From Carposina sasakii (lineage: Eukaryota > Arthropoda > Insecta > Lepidoptera > Carposinidae), in the NCBI GenBank assembly GCA_014607495.2, contig CP053160.1, forward strand, positions 10,788,001 to 10,852,000: 64,000 nt of DNA. The letters run 5' to 3'. The position numbers and the translations under genes are program-made. Below the pieces are notes generated by a model. That model saw nothing but the letters and a program-made list of their open reading frames with translations. It was not told where the DNA came from and searched no databases. Below are positions 13,161-23,000 of the stretch, piece by piece (positions within the stretch are counted from its first letter, which is position 1; every line of letters starts with the position of its first letter).

Positions 13161-14064
13161 TTTAATAATAATAAAATAGAATAGAATAGAATCTTCTGGT
13201 TCGTCATTATAAGTGAGAAATTCAGGGTGCAAATTCTTCCATGATTTGTTAATTAGCGATGTCTTAACATTGGCCCAACAATTAGCCAAAAGAAAAACTG
13301 TGTCCTTTAATCGAACCCTCGTCCTCGAGCCTGGTCTCCTGGAAAGTAGAAACAGCTATGTCGAGCCTGTGAAGCCCTGCGTCGATGATGGCCGTTTTAC
13401 GCAGCTTTTGTGCGTAATCTGAGCTGCCACTGGTGCACGAAAAGCCTGTCCTCATATCGTTCAGACATTCCATGTCGCAAAGCGCATGCTATTTATTTAT
13501 TATTCTTTAAACAATCTAAGTTTTAATTCTTAATTAAAATATAAAAATTAGGTACAAGGTACCTTGTAGGTAGGGTTTTATTTTATTCCTTGTTATTATT
13601 ATTGGCAGGTTCAGGCGCAGCGTCGATTATCTCTAGTTTTGTCTATCGTTTCGTACACTCAAGCGAAACAAACTGACGCCGAGGTAGCATAGTCAAAGAA
13701 TTTATCTTAGTTTTTAGTATTTTTAAGGTATGGCATTGTGATTTCAAGGTAGAGCATTGCCCCACGATGCCCCCTCCTAGCTACGGCCCTGTCGGGTTCT
13801 ACTTTTAATTGTATTGATTACGGACACTTCACTCTCCAATTGATTACTCTGTAGTCTTCAGCTCCATGATTATTTGTTTTAGGGATTTGCCTCAGTTTTT
13901 GGGTAAGTAAGTAGGTACCTAGTAGTCGCCACGCTCTGAGCAGGTGAGCTGGTGAGCGCAGACATGAATTTTGGACTATGTTATCAATACGGGAGTTAAC
14001 GGGAGGCGTTGCTGCCTACCTCTCAGAAACCCTTAATCTTCTAATTCTATTCTGTAGGGTTAGT

Positions 14065-14193
14065 AAAAAAATATCGATATATCAAAATATCGATATTTTT
14101 TCAGAAAAATATCGATATAAATTAGCGATATTTTTTCCTGCGATATATCAATTTTCGATATTTATTTTCAGATATCAAAATCGATATATTTTT
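14065..14193. repeat. ATATCGATAT-rich array (left of the transposon)
   Basis: Several palindromic ATATCGATAT or TCGATATATC motifs within 130 bp. A similar array lies at 19691-19780, just outside the right end of the ISL2EU-like transposon. Confidence 0.7.
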
Positions 14194-14380
14194 AAAGCTC
14201 TGTTGTCTGGCGTCTGCTCATGCGTCACATCATGTTTTTGACCAATCCGATTTCTTAAATTTAGAAAATATGCAGTAGGCTGTATGGGTTTAGTTTCTTT
14301 GCTTCAAACACAAACAAAAATTAAAAAATTACACTCTATGACTTGTTTGTCTATGACAATGACATTGCTTGTTGGTTTGG

Positions 14381-14791
14381 GATTCGGCGGGAAAAGCTGG
14401 AAGGGTGCAGGTGTAATTTTCTTGTGAAAATCAAAAATTATTTGTAAATGGTTTGCATGTGTCCGTAAAGTGATGTTTTCTGGTAGATAAGTTATATTTT
14501 GATTACTTGTGCTGTGAATCTAGTGCGTGTGCATGGTTTTATACGCAGGTAAGCCGAGTGAAACTTTAGCCGGATTACGATCTCTTCATGGGCGCATGTA
14601 AGTTGTTTCTACAATAATTTTTCATTTTGACTAACTTTACACTTGTTCTTGAGGATTTTCCCGACGTTTACATTCATCATCATCATTACCATCCATCATA
14701 AATTCAGAATACATTTTACTTAACAATGATTAGGCCGTATGGGCTTAGTTCCCCATGCCTTTCCTTCGGGATAAACAAAAAAAAAAAAAAA
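14381..14791 (+). mobile_element. GATTCGGCGGG SINE, copy 2, with 17-bp target-site duplication
   Basis: Starts GATTCGGCGGGAAAAGCTGG and ends in a poly(A) run. Flanked by a perfect 17-bp direct repeat, ATTGCTTGTTGGTTTGG (14364-14380 and 14792-14808), as produced by LINE-driven target-primed reverse transcription. The shared 5' start argues for a true SINE rather than random truncation; I could not recognise clear tRNA A and B boxes. Confidence 0.9.
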
Positions 14792-14900
14792 ATTGCTTGT
14801 TGGTTTGGTTGGTATCACTGCACTGGACTGACTGCATTTTAGTTTAGAGTGTTGGTACGAACGTTGTTTTGTTGTGTTGTCACGAGTAAACTAAGCATAG

Positions 14901-15284
14901 GATTCGGCGGGAAAAGATGGAAGGGAGCGGGTATAATTTTCTTGTGAAAATCAAAATTTATTTGTAAATGGCTTGCATGTGTCCGTAAAGTGATGTTTTC
15001 TGGTAGATAAGTTATATTTTGTTTACTTGTTATGTGAATCTAGTGCGTGTGCATGGTTTTATATGCAGGTAAGCTAAGTAAATCTTTAGCCGGATTACGA
15101 TCTCTTCATGGGCCCAATGTGAGTTGTTTGTACAATTATTTTTGATCTTTACTAATTTTACACCCATTCTTGAGGATTTTCCCGACGTTTCCAGTCATCA
15201 TCATCAATATCATCCATCATAGGCTGTATGGGCTTAGTTCCCCTTGCCTTTCCTTCGGGATAAACTAAATAAAAAAAAAAAAAA
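14901..15284 (+). mobile_element. GATTCGGCGGG SINE, copy 3, with 13-bp target-site duplication
   Basis: Same unit, poly(A) tailed, flanked by AAACTAAGCATAG at 14888-14900 and 15285-15297. It lies ~100 bp downstream of copy 2 in the same orientation and ~85 bp left of the transposon end at 15370. Confidence 0.9.
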
Positions 15285-15691
15285 AAACTAAGCATAGCTT
15301 ATTGTTATTTTTTTTTATGTGAATTGTATATATGTTAAATGTCATGTCTGCAGTATGGAAGTTAGCGATAATAGGCTTGTGTCCACTAAAAAATAATAGG
15401 TCATGTTGTAATATATATAACTTTATTGTTATGTATAGAAGTAAATACAATTATTTATTTATTATAAAAATGTAAGATTATTAATATTTTTCATTATTTA
15501 AAACCGAAAAATATAAATTTAATCACGTGACAGTGAACGCCAATCAGAGAGCGTGACGTCAGTTAGTGCGTGCGCCATTGTTGTTGTTGACGTTTTAGTA
15601 GTAAATACACAAACCCAGTAACAATTATTCGCCGATTTTTGCAAAAAAACTTCTGAATTATCGATATTTCAAAAGGTTGAGATAAATAGCT

Positions 15692-17125
15692 ATGGAGTCC
15701 GGATTTAGTAGAGCAAATTCGACTAATCTACCAAAAATTGACGCTGTTATGCTCGGAACATTTTTCGCAACTAACAGTGATTTTTGTTCTTCGGAATTTC
15801 GCAACGTTAAGACTTCAATGTAAGTAAACAGAAATGTAAAACATTACTTAGTAAGCATTCATTCAGTTTACTAAATAAAATGAGTTATATTTCCTGAAAT
15901 AAAGACTTTGATTTTAGGTTATTTTTGACTTGATTTTATGTACCAACTAGTTGCATTTTTTTTTCAGGTCTTCTAGAGCATCATACGGAGACGATGCTAT
16001 TAGCTACGTGCAGCTGAAGCGTGACGCCCATTTGTGCGCAGTGAAATGCAAAATGTGTCCAGAACACAAAGTTCACGCTAAACTATATGGATGCACCCTG
16101 ATTATTGATGAAGAAGATGATGTGATTGTTTCAGTAGTATGTGAGGACTGTGTTGCTTCAAGAGGTGGTTGCAAACACGCAATCGCTTTTTTATTTTGGG
16201 TTCACCGTCGTAGCGAGGAGCCTTCTTGTACATCAACCGAGTGCTATTGGAAAAAATCAAAGTTGTCTAGAGTTGGCAGTACTTTGAAATCAATCACGAC
16301 CAAACAACTGTCAAAGAGCAGCCCCTTATTGCCAGCAAATAACATAGTTCTGGCAAAATTCATAGAAGAAGGAAGGAAAAGAAAAGTGCATGACTGCGAG
16401 CTTTTAAGATATCAACCCAATTATTCTCCAAGCGAAACTGAAGCACTTTCAATGCATCAGCTTATGCTAAAATATAAAGAGAAATGTGTTGATACATTTT
16501 TGAGCAATGTTATCATTACAACAGCTCTAATTGAGAAGGTTAAAGAAGAAACAATAGAGCAATCCAAAAGCAATCTCTGGTTTGAATTAAGGTATGGCCG
16601 GATAACCGCATCAAAGGCATATGAAGTTAGTCGTTGCAAAACAGCTGACGGTACACTTGTATCTTTGATACTAGGTGGAAAAATTCCAGAAACCAAACAT
16701 ATGAAACGGGGCCGTGTGCTTGAAGATCAAGTGAGAAGAACCGTGGAAGATATGCTAAAAAAAATATTACCAAGTGCGGTCTTGTATTGAGTAGTCATTA
16801 CCCCATGATCGCTGGCTCTCCAGACGGATTATGTGATGGCAATATTGTTGAAATAAAATGTCCCATAAGTGCCAAAACTTATAAAAACTATATATACAAT
16901 GGCCAGCCTTCAGAGAGATGTAATGCTCAGATGCAGCTGCAAATGTACCTAACAGCAATGAAAAGTGGATACTTTTGTGTAGCTGACCCTGACTATGTTA
17001 AAAATAAACAAGTGGAAATTATAAATGTGCCATTTGATCATAAATATGTACAAAATATCAGTGAAAAGTTAGTCTTATTTTGGAAAAATAATATATATCC
17101 TTTATTATATAAGAGTGTAATATAA
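15692..17125 (+). CDS. Transposon-encoded SWIM-like zinc finger + YqaJ-type nuclease (one frameshift)
   Basis: Accessory gene of the transposon. Exon 1 is 15692-15819 (MESGFSRANSTN..., ends phase 2 at GTAAGT) and exon 2 is 15968-17125 after a TTTTTTCAG acceptor. The N-terminal third has a zinc-finger-like block CEDCVASRGGCKHAIAFLFW, resembling SWIM but spaced CxxCx6CxH. The C-terminal half is a YqaJ/lambda-exonuclease-type PD-(D/E)XK fold: RYGRITAS, GSPDG, VEIKCP (the E-x-K pair), QMQLQMYLT. The frame breaks between DMLKK and KCGLVLSSHYP at an 8-A run (16756-16763), ending in a stop near 16790; the rest continues in another frame from 16787. The break could be a real mutation or a homopolymer indel. 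Its role in transposition is unproven; nuclease chemistry is inferred from the motifs. Confidence 0.85.
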
Positions 17126-17174
17126 GATTGTGTTATTTTTATCATAGGATAGGTATAATATTTGTTATGGGATC

Positions 17175-19496
17175 TTAATAAAAAACAATTTTTTGTATTA
17201 GTTGTTTTATTTTATCAGAGTCTTGTAAGTTAACTAAACCGCATGCTATAATTATAATATCATCTAGTATTTTAATAAAATTAAAATTTATACATGCATG
17301 TGGTTTTAGCATACAAAATTCTCGTAAACGACGTATTAGACGCTCTATATGTATCCTTATGCTGGCTATCTGTTTAGTTAACTTTGCATCATTTTTAGTC
17401 ATTTTCACTCCACTTTCAACACTTGGAGGTCTTATCAATGTAACTCCTGACTTATGCAGATATTGTTCAACATGCTTGAAACCTCTATCTGCTAAAACAC
17501 ACATACCAGGCTTTAATGTTTTTATAAAATCACATGATTCTACTAATAAAGTGTCTGTTGTTCTGCCCCCAAACCCAGGAGAAATATAATTTATTAATCC
17601 GTTGGGTGTACAGGATATTAGGTATTTAATTGTATTGGCCTTTTTATAGTCAGACCAAGTTAGGGCTTGATTTACTGCTTTGGATGGCTTCTGCACTTCA
17701 ATTTCAAGGCAGTCAATAATACAACTGGCATTGTGAAAATTATGTCTAAATGATATAGGTAAGTTTTTTTTAGTCATTTCACTGTCAAGATTAACAATAA
17801 AAGAACGCATAACACTGGCTATTAATGGTATATTTTTATTAAATACCTTACTTAAATATGATGGAGTATTCTCATAATCATCTGCCAGTTGATTAAATGT
17901 ATTATCCAACCTAATTTTATGTAAACATAATAATATATGATGTTTGGGAATATTTAAAGTCTCCTGAATAATGTCAATCAAGTAATAACAAGTTTTTGAA
18001 AGACCAATGTACAATCGAGGCTTCTTCTCTATCTTTTTTAATGTGTTCGATAGAGTCTCCGTAGCTTGTTGTTGTTTCTTGTAATCTTCAAGTATTTCGC
18101 TGCAGTCAGAAGATGATTTGGTTTGCAGTGAATGCACAGAAGGTGAGTGACTCCTGATACCTCCTGAGTATAGAGAAATTTCACCATCTGAGGGCTCATC
18201 CTCGGTAAATATATTTCTTGTTATTTTACCCGTCTCCGCAGGTCTTGATTTCTTGAAAGTCTTAACTTTGAATGGGGATGTGAAACTTGATACTAGCGAT
18301 GGTTTCAATGGTGACAATGCCTGATCTTTGTACTTCGCTCCAGCTTGCACAGCTTTACTTCTGAATTTTGGTGTTATTAAGGCTTGAACAAACTTGTCTG
18401 ATGTTTTACTTATAACTTCTTGGACATTTTCTTCACCCAACTTGCAATCTAAAAATATTTATTTATTTAATCATATAGCACAGAGACGGATCATACTACA
18501 AACAAGGATATTTATAATACACAGTCTAATCTAGAGGTAAGTATTATAGTATACACAACACACGGGGCTATAAAGATTCTGACAGTATTTATTATCAAAA
18601 TAAACTTTAACTTTATAAAAAATATGACATTTAGTAGGTAACATTAATATTTGAAATTCATGTATGAACCAACTATTTGGTTAGAATTATAAAATTAGAA
18701 ATGATAAAAGTAATGTAACTATTGGTACTTGTACTCTGAACTACTTGTTTTATATGTTAGGTAGACTCACTTGAAATGATATTAGAAGTATCTTCTAGAG
18801 ATGAACTTGTTGTACAACTTGTATTATATTCATTTAGACACTCTGCAATGGTCTCAGTTCTTTGTTTCTTTACAATGTATGGCCGTTCTATGATGCTGCT
18901 CATTCGTTTTCTTCTGTCTTCTTGGCACTCAAACTTTGTTGGAATGCAACCTGATTTCATAAGTATCTTTGATACTTTTCCCATGATTTGATACTCCATA
19001 AAATTCGTCATATCGTTTGGCATCTAGAAAAATAACAATAACCTGTATTTAACAATGATACCTACAACATAAAATCTCAGATTACATCAGTTAGTACAAA
19101 ATTAAGTCAGAATCAAAATAACCTCAAATAATTTAATAGCTACATTTACAAAGTGTTTTTTTCATTGTAATATAGGTACAGGGACTGGAAAGTCATCTTT
19201 GTTTAAATACTTACATCAAAATGATCTTCGCAAAAGTACATTCTTGAATCTACAGACAAAATACGGGCATCATCTCTCCGTGCAAGTTTTAACCACTTTC
19301 TCCGTATTTGTTCATTCATGGGAACTCTTACAAACAATTTGTTTGGTGTCATTACACTTGTGCTTTTACACTCAGGCACTACACAATACTTATAAAACAT
19401 GGAATTCATTTTTAAATTATTAAATGTAAAAAAAGTATTCACGTTCACGGTTTGTTTTGGTTTGGACGCACTGAATGACGTCATTGAAGACGCCAT
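17175..19496 (-). CDS. THAP-domain DDE_Tnp_4 transposase (ISL2EU-like)
   Basis: Three exons: 19215-19496 (phase 0 end, GTAAGT), 18771-19023 (ATTTCAA, donor GTGAGT) and 17175-18448 (TTTTTAG acceptor); together ~602 codons with no internal stop. Exon 1 encodes a THAP C2CH zinc finger: YCVVPECKS...VRVPMNEQIRRKWLKL...YFCEDHF. Exon 3 carries the Harbinger-type DDE core: IIDCLEIEVQKP (first D), CVLADRGFKHVEQYL (second D) and IRIHIERLIRRLREF (E), with GGRTTDTLL between the first two. THAP should bind the element ends; DDE_Tnp_4 should cut and join. The start could be the ATG at 19496 or an internal Met just before NSMFYKYC. The gene runs tail-to-tail with the YqaJ gene: its likely poly(A) signal (17101-17106) lies inside that gene, and that gene's signal (17177-17182) lies inside this last exon. 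Confidence 0.92.
17177..17182 (+). promoter_or_regulatory. Poly(A) signal of the YqaJ-type gene
   Basis: AATAAA 52 nt after the TAA at 17125, overlapping the 3' end of the convergent transposase frame. Confidence 0.6.
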
Positions 19497-19690
19497 GACA
19501 GTTTAGAGCGTTTTCATGAAATATTCGAACAGGTTTTTTAAAAACCGTAAATAATTATGTTAGTGATTGATTATTGTAGAAATATTAACTTATTTCTGAT
19601 ATATATGTAAGAAAGAAAAGAATGAACCACTAATTACATTTTAGGACACAAGCCTATTTTGGCAATTTTTATAAATAATTGCAAATTGAG

Positions 19691-19780
19691 CAAAAAATAT
19701 CGATATATCGATATTTCTTGGGTGATATATATCGATATATTTAAAAAATATCGATACGATAAATATTGATATTTTTTTTC
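19691..19780. repeat. ATATCGATAT-rich array (right of the transposon)
   Basis: Four or more TATCGATA-type palindromes beginning 33 bp outside the right inverted repeat, with two more near 19866-19890. Similar in character to 14065-14193. Confidence 0.65.
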
Positions 19781-20026
19781 CATTTGCCCATCACTACTAT
19801 TCTGCCGAGACCAGGGATTTGGTATCTCCTCTTGCCGAGACACCACATTACATGGCAAGCGGTATGTCGATATAAAACTATCGATATTTATTGAACTAAT
19901 TTAAGTCACCTCACTTCACTACGTACGTCACACCGACACGCATGTAAATAAAGTGTGATAGAATTGAAAAATTAATAAATTGTGCAAATTATCCGCAGCA
20001 AATTATATACGTGATTCGACAATAGC

Positions 20027-23000
20027 ATGGCTGATAAAAGGAAAGCAAAAAAACGGAAGGAGGTAAGTTAAAGGCTGATAATTTATTTCGTTTATTGCGA
20101 TGGATTTTCCAGATGTCATCAAAATCATTAAATTATTAGTTTCAATCAATGTTCCATCCTTTTATACGTACAATTATATTCGTAACACAATTTTAGCTTT
20201 ACTAATCCTAACTACATTACGTAGGTTGCGCATGTCTTGGAATTGCATTGTACATAGGTAAAAAAATATATAAATAATACTTTTAAGAGGTTGCTGCCCT
20301 GGAATTGGTCTTAAAATTACCGTAAAAGTAGTCTATGTGATTCTCCGCTATTTCAGTGGTTCATTTTAATTTTTTTATTGTGATCACTCTTCTATGAACT
20401 AATGTTTTGCCTTCAGTTAAAATTTGTTTATTGGTGATGTAGAAGTAGACAGAGGTAGTAGATCCTTACAGCCATGTTTATTATTTTGTTTATTTCATTA
20501 TTTGAATTTATTGGCAATAAAAGCTTTTTCTTAAATCTCCAATAAATGTATATGACTGACTGACAAGTAAACACACTGCCTAAACTGTTAATCATAGAGT
20601 TCTGAAACTTAAAGGCTGGTATGTTATTTGTATGACAGGCAGGGAATGGTAATACAAATGTTTACACGGATAAAGTTATTGACATTTTACAAAAACAATG
20701 ATCTGCAACTAGTGACTCGGGCACACAGCCTGGTAACGGAGATTAGGTGAACTTTCTCTAAAGTAATGATAGTCAGTTGACCTCCTACAAGTAGATTAGA
20801 GCTTTATGTAATATTTGTTTATTATGTTTTTAGTTAATATTATAGTCTAATAATGCATTGAATTTTTCAGCGTAAGAAGGTTTGTTTGATGTATTATTTT
20901 TAGAATACCTATTTTTTATTTTCCTTTTCCTGCGTAATTGGTTCTTGGTATTCTATTCAACTTGAACTATTTTGCACTAATCAATCAAATCAATTCTTCT
21001 GATTTGGTTATGCTATTTGCCTCACTTTATATTAAAATTATCTCAAAAGTTAACTAATGTTATTTATTACATATTTATTATTTATTACTATTAGCTAAAT
21101 ACTAAACAATTATTTAATTGTATCAGGTGTTACTATTAGGAAGTTAAAATTTCCATAAACAATTTGTAGACCCTAGACTACATAGTTAAACTTGACTAAA
21201 CCATAATCTCTACAAATGGTCTACAACATGTTGTTTTTGGGGATCTTTTTGTGGCTTGGCCAGCCACATAATAAACTTATGCCTTGTAAGAATTTAAATA
21301 TTGTTTAAGTTAAACATTGCCTAAAGTAGTATATATAGGTATTATATATTTAAGTTCTGAATGACACGTTAGCTCTTCTATTCACATTTTACCGTCGACT
21401 TGTACTATTGTACACAAATATATATTTTTTTATATTTTATAGTTTAGTTTAGTAGATACTTATTTGACATTGACTTGTACTCTGTGTACACATTTTTATT
21501 TTTATTTATACAGTTTAAATTTGACATGGACCTGTACTTACTTTGTGTAAGTGGGTATGTAATTTATATGAATTTAAATTAATTATGTTATGATAATTGA
21601 ATTTATACACACTAAATGAGTTAAGTGTTACTATCTGATATCTTATCCAATGTAAGATTCTTTTGTTAATATGTTACTTAGTTTTGACTGTGTCACTAGG
21701 AGTTTTCTTGCTATTTCTTCTTCCAAGCAGTGACACTTCACTGAGATAGTGTAACAGTAATAGTAGAATCATGCGGTGTGTCAGACCTAATGTTGGTTTT
21801 GCCATAAAGGAGAACTGTGTAGCAGCTCTTCTGGATTTCGTCTTTAGGCGACCTTAACTCTTATTCTCCACGTTGGTGGCTATTAAGCCCCGAATCGCTA
21901 ACTTATGCCTGACAGACCGTAACAAATCGCACCTTGGGGTGGTGACCGTTGCCAAAGAAAAAGCTTTGCGATTTATTTATTTTTGGGTTGTTTAAATTCA
22001 CCTCCTTTTTTGTTTGGTAGCGGTTTCATTTTTGGGGTGCGAACATAGAAAGTAACATATAATTAGACAATCGACAAACAAGTGTTAATGCTTTCATGTC
22101 GAATAAATGATTTTGAATTTTGAATTTGAATTAATTTGAAAGTGGACGCCCGCGACTCCGTCCGCGTGGACTGCAGAAAAAATAAAATGTCAATATTACC
22201 GGGGATAGAATCATTTTCCCGGGATAACAAGCAGCCTATATGTGAAGTGGGACCTGTGACAACATATTCCTGAAAACTGCATCGAAATCGGTTCAGCCAT
22301 TTCTGAGATTAGCGTGCACAAACATCAATCCGTTACAATTTTATTATATGTATAGATAACACCAATGGTCTTTTTTTACTCGTATTTAGTTAAAAGATGC
22401 TGATTTTAATTGTAACAGCTGTTGTTAAGCAATCATCATACTTATAATATTACTAGCTTTTGCCCGCGGCTCTGCTCGCTCGGATTTCGCTTATTTTCAA
22501 TCGCTTTACGACATATTCTCAGACCTACCGAATACACATATAAAATTTCATAAAAATCTGTCTAGCCATTTCAGAGGAGTTTGCTAACAAACATCGCGAC
22601 ACGAGTACTTTATATGTATTGGTATATTAGATAATCGCCTTAATCTGTAAACACACTGTATGCACAAGTGTAAGGAAGGATGATTGTTATTGAAATGCAA
22701 AACGCAATACGCAATATGTAGGCGATGAGTCAGGAACTTGTTACTGACCATTAACATCTGACTCCGCCATGCTAAACGTGGCTGTAAGCATATCAGTAAA
22801 GCCAGTTATATAAAAAACCTATCTTTAGAAGAGATCTCGTTCAAAAAACTCAGCTGTATAGAGAACACTAAGAATAGAATAATGCAGAATGAGTGAATGG
22901 AGGGTAGATGTAGTAGATAATTACAAATACATAAAGTAACAATTATATTCACCTAAATAAAAAAAGTTTGGTGCTATGGAGCCAGCCTAAACCGCTGATC

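Larger units (their letters stand above)
15370..19658. mobile_element. Autonomous ISL2EU-like (Harbinger-related) DNA transposon
   Basis: A ~4.29-kb element bounded by perfect 15-bp inverted repeats AATAGGCTTGTGTCC (15370-15384; reverse complement at 19644-19658). If the true tip is AGGCTTG, both sides carry a flanking AT, i.e. a possible 2-bp AT target duplication. It encodes two convergent genes: a SWIM-like/YqaJ nuclease gene (plus) and a THAP + DDE_Tnp_4 transposase (minus). From established knowledge this combination characterises the ISL2EU group (formerly IS4EU). Both gene frames are long; I saw a single frameshift (near 16756) and no premature stop in the transposase, so the insertion looks young. 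Confidence 0.87.

Noticed and set aside
12544..15284. CRISPR-like spaced repeats
   Set aside because: The repeats are ~400-bp SINE copies with poly(A) tails and target duplications, and the genome is eukaryotic.
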